In this document: positions 25,448 through 35,219 of the stretch, in pieces
How the letters are laid out: every line of letters starts with the position of its first letter
Position numbering within the stretch: the first letter of the stretch is position 1
Made by a program: the position numbers and the translations under genes
The notes under the pieces: generated by a model
Databases searched by the model: none
What the model saw: the letters and a program-made list of their open reading frames with translations, nothing else
What the model was told of the DNA's origin: nothing
Origin: Spirochaetales bacterium
GTDB lineage: Bacteria > Spirochaetota > Spirochaetia > Sphaerochaetales > Sphaerochaetaceae
Length of the DNA: 64,000 nt
Direction of reading: 5' to 3'
Assembly (NCBI GenBank): GCA_018433865.1
Contig: JAHDQJ010000004.1
Location: 186,001 to 250,000, forward strand

Positions 25448-28156
25448 TCAATCGTGCAACACAGGGACATGCATGAGGTCCCCTCTTCCCGTGAACAGGG
25501 TATCGATGCCCATGCCGAGGAAGATCTTGCATTGATTCGTGGTCACGCTGTACTCGACGGAGAGTTGCGGGCGGAGGGTGAACGCCGCACCGAGTGCCAC
25601 ATCAGCCAAGATCGTCGCGCCAAGGTATACATCCTCCTCCCAGTCGAGGATACCCGCGTCGAGATACACGGCACTCTGTGCATGGAAAGAGAGCGCGAGG
25701 CCGACCAATCCTCCGTGGGGTATGGGCACATCGAGCAAGCCGAGCGGAATATGCCAGCGCAGGGTTGCCAGGCTCTTCGCATCACCGACCTTCTGTTGGA
25801 GATCGAGGAGCGATGGGGTGAGTATCTTTCCGCGATGCCACGCCGTGTCGAGCTGCAGGACGAGCGCCTGGTGGGTCTTCCCCAGCGGGACCTGGCCGGC
25901 AAGGCTGATGATCGGAATCGTCCTCCGTGCCCCGCTGTAAAAATCGCGATCATACTGGAAACTGCCCGTTGCCGAGTATCTGAAGCGACCGAACTGATCC
26001 TTCGGTGCCGACGGTGAGGCATACCCGTAGGCAAGGTAGCCGAACGCAGTCCCGGTGATGGCCTCCGGTTCGAAGGTGGCCCCGAGGACCGCTCCGATGG
26101 CGAGCATCCTGTTTCCGGCGAGCGTGGAGGAGGTCCACAGAGGGACCGCGGCATCGGAGAACAGGGAATACTCGCGCAATCCGAAGTCGGCTGAAGCCCG
26201 GGTCTCGAGCGAGAGCGGACCGTGTGCATATGCATGGACCAACGCTGCCTGCACAGCTTGCCGCTCGATCACCCACGCACCGGAGAGTGCCAGGGCGTGG
26301 CGCCCGAGATTGCTGCTCATGATCACCGATGCCCCCGGAGCGATCATCGTGCTGGTTTCGAGCGGGAGGGGAAGCCACAGATTGAACCGTGGAAGGTCAT
26401 GATACGGTCTCGTCGGAAGCGTCCCCTGCGGTACAGGTCGGTCAGGATCCTCCTTCTCCGTCTTGCCGAAGGGAACCGGAATCCCGGTCAAGGAGGAACG
26501 TGGGACTGATCGCAGGGCATGACCGAGTGAGGTATAGGTGCTGTAGATGACACGATCGTCGTGTACTGTCGCGCCTAGGATGCCGATCGGATCGGTCAAC
26601 AGACGACTGATGCCCTGGCTTTCCATGTCGTACCCGTAAAGCGCGAGCCGGCCGTCCCTGTCGCTTGCAAACCATATCTCCCGATCGGATATGAAACGGG
26701 GATTGTGCAATTCATAGGCATCATGCGGCCACAGGCGTCTGGGTTCCTTGCCCTCCTCGATCAGTACGAGAGTCGATTTTCCCGCGACGACCTCGATCGC
26801 GACGATCCGCCCGCCGTCAGTGGAGAATTGCGGTTCGTACAACGATCCTCCGGGAACGTCGAGCAGGATGCGTTGCGTGTTCGTCTTCTGGTCGATCTCG
26901 ACCAGCCGATACCGGGTATCCACCGGTTCGATCGCCACCAGGCGATTGCCGTCCGGGCTTGCCGCCGGATGTGTCAGCCGTGCCTTTTGCGTCAGCCTGA
27001 CCACGCTCTCATTTTCCAAGTCGACCCGATAAAGATCCGAATACCCGACCGGTGCAAGCTCGGTCGAGGACCGGTGATAGGGATCGACCCACAGGTGAGC
27101 GAGATAGGCTTTCCTGCCATCTTCGGTGAAGGATGCCGGATGGGATGCGCTCAGGGGAAGCCGGGATACCACGGCATGCGCGTTCCCTTCTGCATCGAAG
27201 CGCACCAGGGAACTGCCCTCGTCGAGAGTGCGTACCGAACCGAACAGCCCGCGTGCTGTCGGAAAAGGAAGCTGGTAATCGGCGATTCGGGGTTCACTGA
27301 AGAGCGGATGCGCAGGCACCTCATCCGATCGGGCAGCGGCGATCCGGCCCACAGCCTCTGCATAGACCTCCTTCGCACTCTTGCCGATCGTCTTCTTGAA
27401 CGGTCGGTCCATTCCGAAGAACGGCCATGCGGCAAACCTTCGGTTGATCTCGGCGAAAGAGTCCTCCCCGTACGTATCGATCAAGTGGTCGACCATGAGA
27501 TATCCGGTGGTGTAGATGCGGCCGGAAGGAGGGAACGCCGAACCGTAGGCCCCCTTTGCCAGCGACCACATGGTCCGCTCGCCGATGGGAGCCTCGTAGG
27601 TGAGGGCGAAACGTGGCGAATCTCCCCGTCCCCCCTCCGCATAGGTCGATTCTGCATAGGTGGTGATTCCCTCGATCCACCAGCCGGGGACCAACAGGCT
27701 GTTCATCGCCGGTACTTCGGGACCGAAGATCGGCGTAAGTACCTTGGCAGGTCCTATGGGGGCGGTCAGATGGATGTAATGGGTCAGTTCATGGGTGAAC
27801 AATGACCTGAGCCAATCGGCGGTACGCGAGCCCAGAAAACGGTTCTCGCTGCTGGTGATGAACAGGACTATCTTGGGTGGAAGCGGACTGTAATAGCCGT
27901 TCGCATGGGCCGGCCTGCTGGTGATGATCACCGGTATCCTTCCCTTCGGTGTATGCGACAGCAATCGGCTGAGCTTTCCAAGCACCTCGTCGGCGTATCC
28001 GGCGATCTCCTGCGCAGCCCACTCGTCACGCGCTTCATGGATGAACGTGAAGTGATCGGTGACCAGCTGGCGGTGCCCATCATAATCGGGGGTCTCTCCG
28101 GCTGCCGGTCCCGCAAGGAAAAGCAGCAGGACCGTGAACATCATGATCCGTCTCAT
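25448..28156 (-). CDS. Secreted zinc-metalloprotease / beta-propeller / beta-barrel protein
   Basis: 902 residues. The signal peptide is MRRIMMFTVLLLFLAGPAAGE. Residues ~30-300 form a gluzincin-type peptidase domain with the zinc motif HELTHYIHL and a downstream WWIEGITTYAES that supplies the third Glu. Residues ~310-620 have repeated TolB/PD40-like blades (HPAASPDGNRLVA; EPQFSTDGGRIVA; EIWFASDRDGRLALYGYD). The last ~280 residues alternate aromatic and small residues and end SVEYSVTTNQCKIFLGMG, resembling an outer-membrane beta-barrel. The start at 28156 was chosen because the signal peptide begins there, though no clear ribosome site is visible. Substrate unknown. Divergent from the ZIP transporter. 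Confidence 0.8.
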   Translation of the reverse strand: MRRIMMFTVLLLFLAGPAAGETPDYDGHRQLVTDHFTFIHEARDEWAAQEIAGYADEVLGKLSRLLSHTPKGRIPVIITSRPAHANGYYSPLPPKIVLFITSSENRFLGSRTADWLRSLFTHELTHYIHLTAPIGPAKVLTPIFGPEVPAMNSLLVPGWWIEGITTYAESTYAEGGRGDSPRFALTYEAPIGERTMWSLAKGAYGSAFPPSGRIYTTGYLMVDHLIDTYGEDSFAEINRRFAAWPFFGMDRPFKKTIGKSAKEVYAEAVGRIAAARSDEVPAHPLFSEPRIADYQLPFPTARGLFGSVRTLDEGSSLVRFDAEGNAHAVVSRLPLSASHPASFTEDGRKAYLAHLWVDPYHRSSTELAPVGYSDLYRVDLENESVVRLTQKARLTHPAASPDGNRLVAIEPVDTRYRLVEIDQKTNTQRILLDVPGGSLYEPQFSTDGGRIVAIEVVAGKSTLVLIEEGKEPRRLWPHDAYELHNPRFISDREIWFASDRDGRLALYGYDMESQGISRLLTDPIGILGATVHDDRVIYSTYTSLGHALRSVPRSSLTGIPVPFGKTEKEDPDRPVPQGTLPTRPYHDLPRFNLWLPLPLETSTMIAPGASVIMSSNLGRHALALSGAWVIERQAVQAALVHAYAHGPLSLETRASADFGLREYSLFSDAAVPLWTSSTLAGNRMLAIGAVLGATFEPEAITGTAFGYLAYGYASPSAPKDQFGRFRYSATGSFQYDRDFYSGARRTIPIISLAGQVPLGKTHQALVLQLDTAWHRGKILTPSLLDLQQKVGDAKSLATLRWHIPLGLLDVPIPHGGLVGLALSFHAQSAVYLDAGILDWEEDVYLGATILADVALGAAFTLRPQLSVEYSVTTNQCKIFLGMGIDTLFTGRGDLMHVPVLHD

Positions 28157-28239
28157 ACTGGTACGATATGCGTAATCACGGTACATTTCAAGAAGTACTG
28201 CTCGTTGATTTCCTTTGGTTCCTGTGGTAGGTTTGGTCC

Positions 28240-29052
28240 ATGGATACTTCGACGATACTCTTTGCATTCGGGCTTACGGTATTCGCGGGATTGGCTACCG
28301 GTGTCGGTTCCGTCATGTCCTTCTTTTCGAAGAAGTTCAACCCGAAGGTCCTTGCAGGAGCGCTGGGCTTCTCAGCGGGAGTCATGATCTACGTCGCCTT
28401 GATCGAGATATTCTTCAAGGCAAAAGATTCATTGACCGGTGCGCTCGGACCGAAAAGCGGGTACTGGGTTACCGTAGCCGCTTTCTTCGGCGGGGTAGCG
28501 CTGATCGCGCTCATAGACAAACTGATCCCCTCATACGAGAACCCGCACGAGATGCATGTGAAGCCGGAGGATGAGCTCACGGTGGATTCGACAACCGACC
28601 CGAAGTTGCTCCGCATGGGATTCTTCAGTGCCCTTGCCATCGCGATCCACAACTTCCCCGAAGGGCTCGCGACCTTCATGGCAGCACTGAACGATCCGGG
28701 ACTCGGCGTGAGCATCGCGATCGCGATAGCCATCCACAACATTCCTGAGGGAGTCGCCGTTTCCGCTCCCCTGTATTATGCGACGAAGAGCAGGGCCAAG
28801 GCATTCTGGTTCTCCCTGCTCTCGGGATTGTCAGAACCGGTCGGGGCGCTGATCGGATACTTCCTTTTGCGGCGATGGTTCAACGATATCACGTTCGGCA
28901 TCGTATTCGCAGCGGTAGCAGGCATCATGGTCTACATCTCGCTCGATGAGCTGTTGCCGACCGCAGAGGAGTATGGAGAGCACCACGTCGCGATCGGAGG
29001 GGTGATCGGGGGGATGATCGTGATGGCAGTAAGCCTGGTGATGCTCGCCTAG
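28240..29052 (+). CDS. zupT: ZIP family metal transporter (ZupT-like)
   Basis: 270 residues with eight predicted TM segments. The two metal-binding helices read [10 protein letters not shown] and [12 protein letters not shown], the ZIP signature. A His/Asp/Glu-rich cytoplasmic loop lies between TM3 and TM4 ([12 protein letters not shown]). It imports divalent cations such as zinc, iron or manganese. The start ATG 28240 is 83 bases from the divergent protease gene, and the stop overlaps the convergent DUF3052-like gene by 4 bases. The zinc-dependent neighbour may be coincidental. Confidence 0.93.
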   Translation: MDTSTILFAFGLTVFAGLATGVGSVMSFFSKKFNPKVLAGALGFSAGVMIYVALIEIFFKAKDSLTGALGPKSGYWVTVAAFFGGVALIALIDKLIPSYENPHEMHVKPEDELTVDSTTDPKLLRMGFFSALAIAIHNFPEGLATFMAALNDPGLGVSIAIAIAIHNIPEGVAVSAPLYYATKSRAKAFWFSLLSGLSEPVGALIGYFLLRRWFNDITFGIVFAAVAGIMVYISLDELLPTAEEYGEHHVAIGGVIGGMIVMAVSLVMLA

Positions 29053-29507
29053 CGTTCTCGCAACCGCGTTTTCGCCTCATCGCTCAGCGCCATCGACTCT
29101 TTTCTCGACAGCTTTCGGATCGTCTGTACGTGCTTGAACCGCAATGCCGACCAGTTTTCATCCAAGGCTACCTGCCTGACCGGCTCGAAACCGAGCACGC
29201 CTAGGGGTTCCCACCCCCTGTCCCGCGTGAGGTCGCTTCGGTACGTTCTGGATGAGAGCTTGGGATAGGCGAACCAGAGTATTGTCTCTTGGGAACAGCG
29301 TGACATCACCTGCGGTACCAGCGCTTGCAACTCCTGTTGGCTTCCGAGGAAGGTCAAGATGAGCGCGGGTGCCGTATCTCCCGCCAAGCTGCGGATCACC
29401 GTCGTTTCCTTGCTCAGCTCTGCACCGAACAGGTCGAACTCCTGTGGTGGATTCACCACAAAGATGGTGATGCCGCCCTTTCCTTGCAATTTTCCCAATA
29501 GTCCCAT
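29049..29507 (-). CDS. DUF3052-like small protein
   Basis: 152 residues. The start at 29507 follows [17 protein letters not shown] near the N-terminus, [21 protein letters not shown] in the middle and [10 protein letters not shown] with [12 protein letters not shown] fit the DUF3052 pattern, a family of unknown function. A single domain with no signal or membrane segment, so cytoplasmic. It is 25 bases downstream of the MFS gene and likely in a different translation unit or a small operon with it. Confidence 0.7.
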   Translation of the reverse strand: MGLLGKLQGKGGITIFVVNPPQEFDLFGAELSKETTVIRSLAGDTAPALILTFLGSQQELQALVPQVMSRCSQETILWFAYPKLSSRTYRSDLTRDRGWEPLGVLGFEPVRQVALDENWSALRFKHVQTIRKLSRKESMALSDEAKTRLRER

Positions 29508-29532
29508 GATCAGTTCCTCCTTGAAAAGGATT

Positions 29533-30861
29533 TCATGGTGCAACAGTCGGTGCGGTCCTGAGATCGTCACCGAATCGCAGCGGAATCATCGCCATGATGA
29601 GGATGACGGATACCACAAGAGTCACCCCTCCCATGCTCCGATAGCTGCCGCTCAGGGCTTGGACATAACTGAAGAGCCATGGCCCGATCGCGCTGCCGGC
29701 GACGATCACCGCAGTGGAAAGCGCACTGATCTCCCCGAGGTTCCTTCTGCCATACAGTTTCGGCCACGTGATCACGCTGATGATGTTGAACAGACCGCTG
29801 GCGATTCCATAACAAAGCATCAACAGCACATGGCCTGCACGGGTGTGCAGGATGATGAGTGCGCCTCCGCTGCCGGACAGCATCACGAGGAAGATGATGA
29901 ACAGTGTCTTCAACGACAACCGATCGGCAAGGTAACTGCCGATCAACTGCGCGGCGACCGAGATGAGCGACATCGGGAAGAACATCCGCAACGCAGCAGT
30001 AGCTCCTGTTCCCGCCTCGGCGTTGATGGAGATGACGTGGAATGCGTATGCGGTGCTGAAGAGGGCCCAGGATCCGAGTATCGCCATCATCAACCGGAAA
30101 CGATATTCCGATCGGGCTTCCCGCACCGTCTTGTCCGGCCCAGTGTCGATCCGCAGGGATAGCGCTCCTTTGGCGGGAGGAGGAAGGCCCTCCTCGACAC
30201 CCAAGCCGCAGGATTCCGGATCGGATCGGTAGAATATGGCGACGATCGGGATGCACAGCAGGATCAGGACCAGGCTTTGCATCCTGAGCGTCTGTTGCCA
30301 CCCGAAACGCTCGATGGAAAGTTGCAGGGGTTGAGGGGCCCAGGAGAATCCGAACACGGTGACGATCCCCATCAATCCCACCGCGAATGCCCTGCGCGGT
30401 CCGAACCAACGGCTGACCATCGTACGGGGTGCGACCGTCACCACCCCTTGGCCGAAGAACCTGATTCCGAGGAACAACAGCGTGATGAGCAGGAATGTGG
30501 CGGTGTGCCCTCCCGATCCGATCAGGGTGAGTACCTGTGGTGCCACGGAGAGAAGCGAGAGGAACAGGGCGAGCAGGAGCATGGCAGAAATCGTAGTGAC
30601 CCTCACGCCGCGGCGATCAAGGAACCTCCCTGCGAAAGGGATCGCGAGGCTGCTGGCCAACGTTCCTATCATGTATGCAGTGGAGAGGCGGACCCTGGAA
30701 ATCCCTAGGGCACCGATGAGGTGGTCCGTGAGGACCGATATCCCCATCGTTTGCCCGGGTATGCTCGCAAGCACCCCAAGAGAGCCGACGACAAGGATGA
30801 TCCATCCGTAATAGAAGGGAAAGCGGAATGGGGGAGCGGGTTCGGTGCTCTGGTGTGCCAT
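29533..30861 (-). CDS. MFS transporter, OxlT/monocarboxylate-like
   Basis: 442 residues, about 12 TM helices. The start at 30861 has GAGGAG upstream; the sequence YYGWIILVVGSLGVLASIPGQTMGIS is the usual N-terminus of oxalate:formate/monocarboxylate-type MFS. The loop 2-3 motif shows as FAGRFLDRRGVRVT. The substrate is probably an organic anion but is not defined. Divergent from the ygbA-like gene. Confidence 0.88.
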   Translation of the reverse strand: MAHQSTEPAPPFRFPFYYGWIILVVGSLGVLASIPGQTMGISVLTDHLIGALGISRVRLSTAYMIGTLASSLAIPFAGRFLDRRGVRVTTISAMLLLALFLSLLSVAPQVLTLIGSGGHTATFLLITLLFLGIRFFGQGVVTVAPRTMVSRWFGPRRAFAVGLMGIVTVFGFSWAPQPLQLSIERFGWQQTLRMQSLVLILLCIPIVAIFYRSDPESCGLGVEEGLPPPAKGALSLRIDTGPDKTVREARSEYRFRLMMAILGSWALFSTAYAFHVISINAEAGTGATAALRMFFPMSLISVAAQLIGSYLADRLSLKTLFIIFLVMLSGSGGALIILHTRAGHVLLMLCYGIASGLFNIISVITWPKLYGRRNLGEISALSTAVIVAGSAIGPWLFSYVQALSGSYRSMGGVTLVVSVILIMAMIPLRFGDDLRTAPTVAP

Positions 30862-30919
30862 GAAGACTCCTCGTGTTGTCGGATGCCATTCTGCAGCATT
30901 ATTCCCCCTTGCGCAAGAA

Positions 30920-31252
30920 ATGAGCGGTACGGTACGATGGGTAATGCGCAAAAGTCGTGCAAGGATGGAGACCGAGGTGGTGGGGACGATGATCCGGTTG
31001 TACTGCAACAAGCAACACGGACAGTCCTCACTGTGCGAATCCTGTGCGGCGCTTCTCGCGTATGCCACACAACGAATCGCAGATTGCCCGGATGGCGAGG
31101 GAAAGTCCTTCTGCTCCGTCTGTACGATCCACTGCTACCGGCCGGACATGCGTGCGCAGATTCGCCGTGTCATGCGGTTCTCAGGGCCCCGGATGTTGCT
31201 CTGCCACCCGGTGGTCGCCATCCGTCACCTCCTGTGTTCCCTCGGCTCGTGA
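30920..31252 (+). CDS. ygbA: YgbA-like protein (nitrous oxide-stimulated promoter family)
   Basis: 110 residues. It matches the PF11756-type family: MIRLYCNKQHG, CESCAALLAYATQRI, CSVCTIHCYRPDMR and GPRMLLCHPV are conserved, with eight cysteines in pairs suggestive of a metal or Fe-S site. In enteric bacteria ygbA is in the NO-responsive NsrR regulon. Function is not known. Starts at 30920 or 30944 are both plausible; neither has a strong ribosome site. It stands alone, divergent from the MFS transporter. Confidence 0.8.
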   Translation: MSGTVRWVMRKSRARMETEVVGTMIRLYCNKQHGQSSLCESCAALLAYATQRIADCPDGEGKSFCSVCTIHCYRPDMRAQIRRVMRFSGPRMLLCHPVVAIRHLLCSLGS

Positions 31253-31326
31253 ATTCCGGTTGCCTTTCATCCTTGCAGGTTATACAATTGCATCATAAAC
31301 CTGAGCATGCAGGAAGGGAGGTTCTC

Positions 31327-31866
31327 ATGCGTACGAAGATCATGATCATCGCAGCATTCATACTGGTGCTGAGTGTCGGTGTCGTATCGGCGGAGGTTCC
31401 GAGTGTATTCGAGGTGAATGTCCTGAACTACTATACGATCCAGGACCTGGCGGACACCGACTTCGCCACCTATACTCCGGGTGTGCGGATGGCTCTCTTC
31501 ATCACCGAGTGGTTCGGGCTCTCCGGCGAGGCCCTTTTGTTGGAACCATTCAGCGGAGTATTGCCGAATTATTCCCTGTTGGTCACCACGGACTTGGTGT
31601 TCCGTTGGCCGTTGGGCTTCTTCGAGATGTTCGGGGCACTCGGACCGGCCTATGACCTGACGGTGAACTCAGGAGGGATCACGCTTCCGGCGAAGGTGAA
31701 ATACAGCGGAAGGATAGGATTCGATTTCAACATCACGCCGCTCTTCTGTGTTGGCATCGAGGCCAAGCACCTGTTGCCCGATCTCTCGGGCTTGGTCGCG
31801 GGGATGCAGGGGTTCGATCTCCTTGGTGATACCTTCGTCGGCCTGGGTCTCAAGCTGAAGCTGTAG
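31327..31866 (+). CDS. Small outer-membrane beta-barrel-like protein
   Basis: 179 residues. The signal peptide is MRTKIMIIAAFILVLSVGVVSAE, followed by repeats of short amphipathic strands (VFRWPLGFFEMFGALGPAYDL; SGRIGFDFNITPLF) and an ending VGLGLKLKL with alternating hydrophobic residues as in a barrel C-terminus. The start ATG 31327 follows GGGAGG. No known family was identified. Location in the outer membrane is inferred. Confidence 0.7.
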   Translation: MRTKIMIIAAFILVLSVGVVSAEVPSVFEVNVLNYYTIQDLADTDFATYTPGVRMALFITEWFGLSGEALLLEPFSGVLPNYSLLVTTDLVFRWPLGFFEMFGALGPAYDLTVNSGGITLPAKVKYSGRIGFDFNITPLFCVGIEAKHLLPDLSGLVAGMQGFDLLGDTFVGLGLKLKL

Positions 31867-31886
31867 GGACCCAAGCGCGGCAGCTT

Positions 31887-32138
31887 TCATGCGTCCGCTT
31901 CGTTTTTCTTGCGTACCGGGGGATTGTCCCTCAGGTACGCATGATCCTGACTCACATCCTTGATCAGCTCGTCCAGCTGCATCCCCAACGAATGGGGGGT
32001 TGTCATCGCGAACGCGATATCCGCTTCGGTTCCGAGCTCACGCTTGACGGCACGCATCAGTGCGAATATCTGGTCCTTGGTGAATCCATGCAGGATCACC
32101 ACCTTCTGTGTTTCTGCTTGAGGCTGTTTCGTATCCAT
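31887..32138 (-). CDS. DUF3783 small protein
   Basis: 83 residues, MDTKQPQAETQ at the start, then VVILHGFTKDQIFALMRAVK, FAMTTPHSLGMQLDELI and a basic tail. These are DUF3783 hallmarks (conserved in anaerobes, unknown function). The start at 32138 is the only sensible one; the ribosome site is weak. Divergent from the DUF89 gene. Confidence 0.75.
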   Translation of the reverse strand: MDTKQPQAETQKVVILHGFTKDQIFALMRAVKRELGTEADIAFAMTTPHSLGMQLDELIKDVSQDHAYLRDNPPVRKKNEADA

Positions 32139-32223
32139 GGACCGATGATACTCAGTGCCGCAAGAAGCGGCAAGCGCTGTGGCTCCGATGGCAAAAAGTT
32201 CCGGATTCTGGTACGGTGGGGAC

Positions 32224-33099
32224 ATGCGAACCCATCCTGAATGTATCTCCTGTTTCCACCGCCAGGTCAAGGAAACCTCCTCGCTGCTCGGTATCCCGAA
32301 AGAGTCGACCGCCGTGATGACGAAAGCACTCGACGTGTACCTGGAGCAGTATCCCATGGATTCATGCCCCCCGCTGATGGCAGCGTTCATCCAACGGCAG
32401 CTGGTGCTGCACAGTGACAAGGCAGATCCCTACGGAGAAATCAAGCGTGACAGCAATGCACATGCCATGGCGGTATTCGATGAGATGCTCTCCATGGTCG
32501 CCACGTCGGCAGATCCCCTGCGCAGCGCGGTGGTGCTCTCCTGTGCCGGGAACATCATTGACTTCGGGGTCTCCCCGAACGGCGTGCACGTGCAAGCCGA
32601 GATCACCGCGATCATGGAGGACCTTGCCTCGCACGTTGCCGAATCTGCTGGGGATCTCTTCAGGATCGAATCCCTGCAGCGATCGCTTGCACAGGCAAGG
32701 CGGTTGCTCTATATCGGGGACAATGCAGGGGAGATCGTGTTCGATCGGGTCCTCATCCAGACCATCAGGCAGCGGTATCCTGACATCGAGATATGGTTTG
32801 CCACGCGAGGCATGCCGATTCTCAACGATGTCCTCATCGAGGATGCGTCGGCATGCGGCATCGATACGGTGGCGCAGGTGATCTCCAGCGGCGTCCCTAC
32901 CGCAGGCTTGGTCCTCTCCGAAGCTTCCCCCCGATTCTTGGAACTCTATGACAGTTGCGACTTGATCATCAGCAAAGGGCAGGGCAACTTCGAAGCGCTC
33001 AATGAGACCGACGGCCCGATTTTCTTCCTCTTCATCACCAAGTGCCAGGTGATCAGGAGGGAGGTGGGAAGCGCCATGCGTCAGATCGTGCTCATCTGA
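32224..33099 (+). CDS. DUF89 (ARMT1-like) damage-control phosphatase
   Basis: 291 residues. The N-terminal CISC cysteine pair and the LLYIGDNAGEIVFDR motif identify the prokaryotic DUF89 subfamily, metal-dependent phosphatases that clear damaged phosphometabolites. LIISKGQGNFEAL and the metal-site Asp/Asn residues support it. The start ATG 32224 follows GGGG. Convergent with the HAD phosphatase, overlapping by 8 bases. The real substrate is not known. Confidence 0.85.
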   Translation: MRTHPECISCFHRQVKETSSLLGIPKESTAVMTKALDVYLEQYPMDSCPPLMAAFIQRQLVLHSDKADPYGEIKRDSNAHAMAVFDEMLSMVATSADPLRSAVVLSCAGNIIDFGVSPNGVHVQAEITAIMEDLASHVAESAGDLFRIESLQRSLAQARRLLYIGDNAGEIVFDRVLIQTIRQRYPDIEIWFATRGMPILNDVLIEDASACGIDTVAQVISSGVPTAGLVLSEASPRFLELYDSCDLIISKGQGNFEALNETDGPIFFLFITKCQVIRREVGSAMRQIVLI

Positions 33100-33910
33100 A
33101 CTCAGCAAGATCGAAGACTTCGATCAGCTTCTTTGCAACGCCGTCTGCGTCGTTATGTCCCGCGACGCCATAGGCATACGATTTCACTTGATCAGAGGCA
33201 TTCTCCATCGCGTAGCCCCGTCCGGCCCACGAGAGCATCTCGATGTCGTTGTCGGCGTCCCCGAAGGCCATCACTTCCTCCCTTCGGATGCCATGGTTGC
33301 CCATCAAGGTCTGCAGTGCGGTGCCCTTGGTCGCACCTCCGGTCATGATCTCGAAATAATCATGGTGAGAATAGACAAGATGCAATACCGTACCATGGCG
33401 CTCGACCAAGAGCTGGCGCAATCGTTCGGTCTCGTCTGCTTCTCCGATGAACATCGCCTTGGTGAAATGCAGGTCCGGTAGTTTTTCGAATTCGACTGCC
33501 TTGCCGATCACTGCGCTGAGCGGTTCCAGATGGTCCGCGTGGCGACCGCTTTCGGTGAACAGCAGGTCATGGTCCATGAACGCATGCAAGTGCGTATGGG
33601 TCTCCCTGCTGATGGTGACGATATCCGTGCATATCTCATGGCTGAGCCTGATATGCATCAGATCATTTCCGGTGACGGGATCCCAGATGCAGGAGCCATT
33701 GTAACAGATCATCGGGAACGTGGTCCCGACCTGGTCTGTGAACCTGATCGAAGTGGCGAGACTCCTTCCGGTCGCGATGGCGACATGGACCCCACGGTCC
33801 ATGACCGCTTGCAATACCGCGAGAGTCAGCGGTGTGATCTTCTTGTCTGTAGTAAGCAACGTGCCATCGAGATCGATGGCAACGGCCTTGATGGGGGATT
33901 CAGGTTTCAT
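33092..33910 (-). CDS. HAD-IIB (Cof-type) phosphatase
   Basis: 272 residues. Motif I is AIDLDGTLL, motif II AIATGRS, and motif IV FGDADNDIEML; C2B cap between. The family acts on sugar phosphates and related metabolites. The start at 33910 is immediately before motif I. The nearest gene on the other strand (malate/lactate dehydrogenase) is divergent. Confidence 0.9.
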   Translation of the reverse strand: MKPESPIKAVAIDLDGTLLTTDKKITPLTLAVLQAVMDRGVHVAIATGRSLATSIRFTDQVGTTFPMICYNGSCIWDPVTGNDLMHIRLSHEICTDIVTISRETHTHLHAFMDHDLLFTESGRHADHLEPLSAVIGKAVEFEKLPDLHFTKAMFIGEADETERLRQLLVERHGTVLHLVYSHHDYFEIMTGGATKGTALQTLMGNHGIRREEVMAFGDADNDIEMLSWAGRGYAMENASDQVKSYAYGVAGHNDADGVAKKLIEVFDLAEFR

Positions 33911-34061
33911 GTGTTGAGTATGCCCAAGACATCGGATAAAGGCAATATGGGGGCAGTCCTCCCGCCACCTCCTGTCATGCCGCTCGAAAGGTGGTGGGAT
34001 CGATGAGGAAGACACGCATGGAGGTAATTTGGTAGGATTGCTCTGCAAGGGAGGAGAAGTC

Positions 34062-35153
34062 ATGGCATCCATGGTCCGGATCGACAGGAACGCGTTGGAA
34101 AATTTCTGCACCGAGGTATTCGAGAACCTGGGGCTTCCCCGGGAAGAGGCTGTCGATTCAGCCTCCATCCTCGTTGCGGCCGATGCACGAGGGATCGGAA
34201 GTCACGGGGTCGGACGGCTGTGGCGTTATGTGAACGGCATCAAAAAGCAGATCATGCTGGGAAGCGCCGAGCCGCTGGTGCTTACCGATACGCCGATCTC
34301 CTTGGTCCTCGACGCCCAAGGCGCGATGGGAATGGGACTCAGCAAGAGGACCATGGGACAGGTGATCGAGAGGGCCGGACTCTTGGGGGCTTCCTTCGCA
34401 TCCATTCGGAATTCGAACCATTTCGGGATCGCAGGCTATTACACTGAGATGGCTGCACGCAAGGACATGATCGGTATCTGCATGACAAATACGGCGGCCT
34501 TGGGGGTTCCCACGTTCGCAAGGGAGGCGATGTTCGGGACGAACCCCATCGCGGTATCCGTTCCCGCCACCGACGGACGGATGTTCACCTTGGACATGGC
34601 GACCACGTGCGTGACCCGGGGAAAGATCGAGGTGCATGAACGTGAGGGCAAAAGCATCCCGCACGGGTGGGCTGTCGATACCACGGGGCGGGGAACGTCG
34701 GATGCCCGGCAGTTGCTCGAGGACATGCTCTACCAACGGGGAGGTGGAATCCTGCCGCTCGGAGGTGAGGGCGAGCTGCTCGGCGGTCACAAGGGTTATG
34801 GGTTGGCGGTCCTCGTGGACATCCTGTGCGCAATCACCAGCGGCGGTGAGTTCGGCAAATCCGTGAAGGACAGCGAGGCTACCAGCGCGAGGGTCTGCCA
34901 CTTTTTCGGAGCCATCCGGCTCGATCTGTTCAGGGATCCCGGACAATTCAAGCAAGACATGGGACGTCTGTTGGATGAGTTGACCGCATCCGAAGTCGCA
35001 CAAGGAAGTGAGCGGGTTTATTATGCGGGGTTGAAGGAACATGAGGCGGAAGCACAGAGCAATCGGCTGGGAGTTGCGCTCTCCGTGCAGGTGGCAGGGA
35101 GCCTGAGGAAGATCGGAGAGGAGATGCAGGTTCCATTTCCTGCAATTTCTTGA
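34062..35153 (+). CDS. Malate/L-lactate dehydrogenase family (Ldh2) oxidoreductase
   Basis: 363 residues. ATG 34062 is preceded by GGAGGAG. Motifs of the Ldh_2/MDH2 family are visible: GIGSHGVGRLWRYV, RNSNHFGIAGYYTEMAA, TNTAALGVPTF, GTNPIAVSVP and GHKGYGLAVLVDIL. The family uses NAD(P)H with 2-oxoacids (malate, sulfolactate, ureidoglycolate, 2,3-diketogulonate), so the substrate is not fixed. It is a single gene, divergent from the HAD phosphatase. Confidence 0.92.
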   Translation: MASMVRIDRNALENFCTEVFENLGLPREEAVDSASILVAADARGIGSHGVGRLWRYVNGIKKQIMLGSAEPLVLTDTPISLVLDAQGAMGMGLSKRTMGQVIERAGLLGASFASIRNSNHFGIAGYYTEMAARKDMIGICMTNTAALGVPTFAREAMFGTNPIAVSVPATDGRMFTLDMATTCVTRGKIEVHEREGKSIPHGWAVDTTGRGTSDARQLLEDMLYQRGGGILPLGGEGELLGGHKGYGLAVLVDILCAITSGGEFGKSVKDSEATSARVCHFFGAIRLDLFRDPGQFKQDMGRLLDELTASEVAQGSERVYYAGLKEHEAEAQSNRLGVALSVQVAGSLRKIGEEMQVPFPAIS

Positions 35154-35185
35154 GGACGTTTTCGGTATGGCATGTCACATTTTTC

Positions 35186-35214
35186 TTGTTGCCTCTCTGC
35201 TTTCAAGCTACAAT
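35186..35214 (+). promoter_or_regulatory. Promoter abutting the DISM-GGDEF start codon
   Basis: -35 TTGTTG (35186-35191), 17-base spacer, -10 TACAAT (35209-35214). The ATG at 35220 is six bases beyond the -10, so transcription would start on the ATG and give a leaderless message. Confidence 0.5.
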
Positions 35215-35219
35215 GGGTC

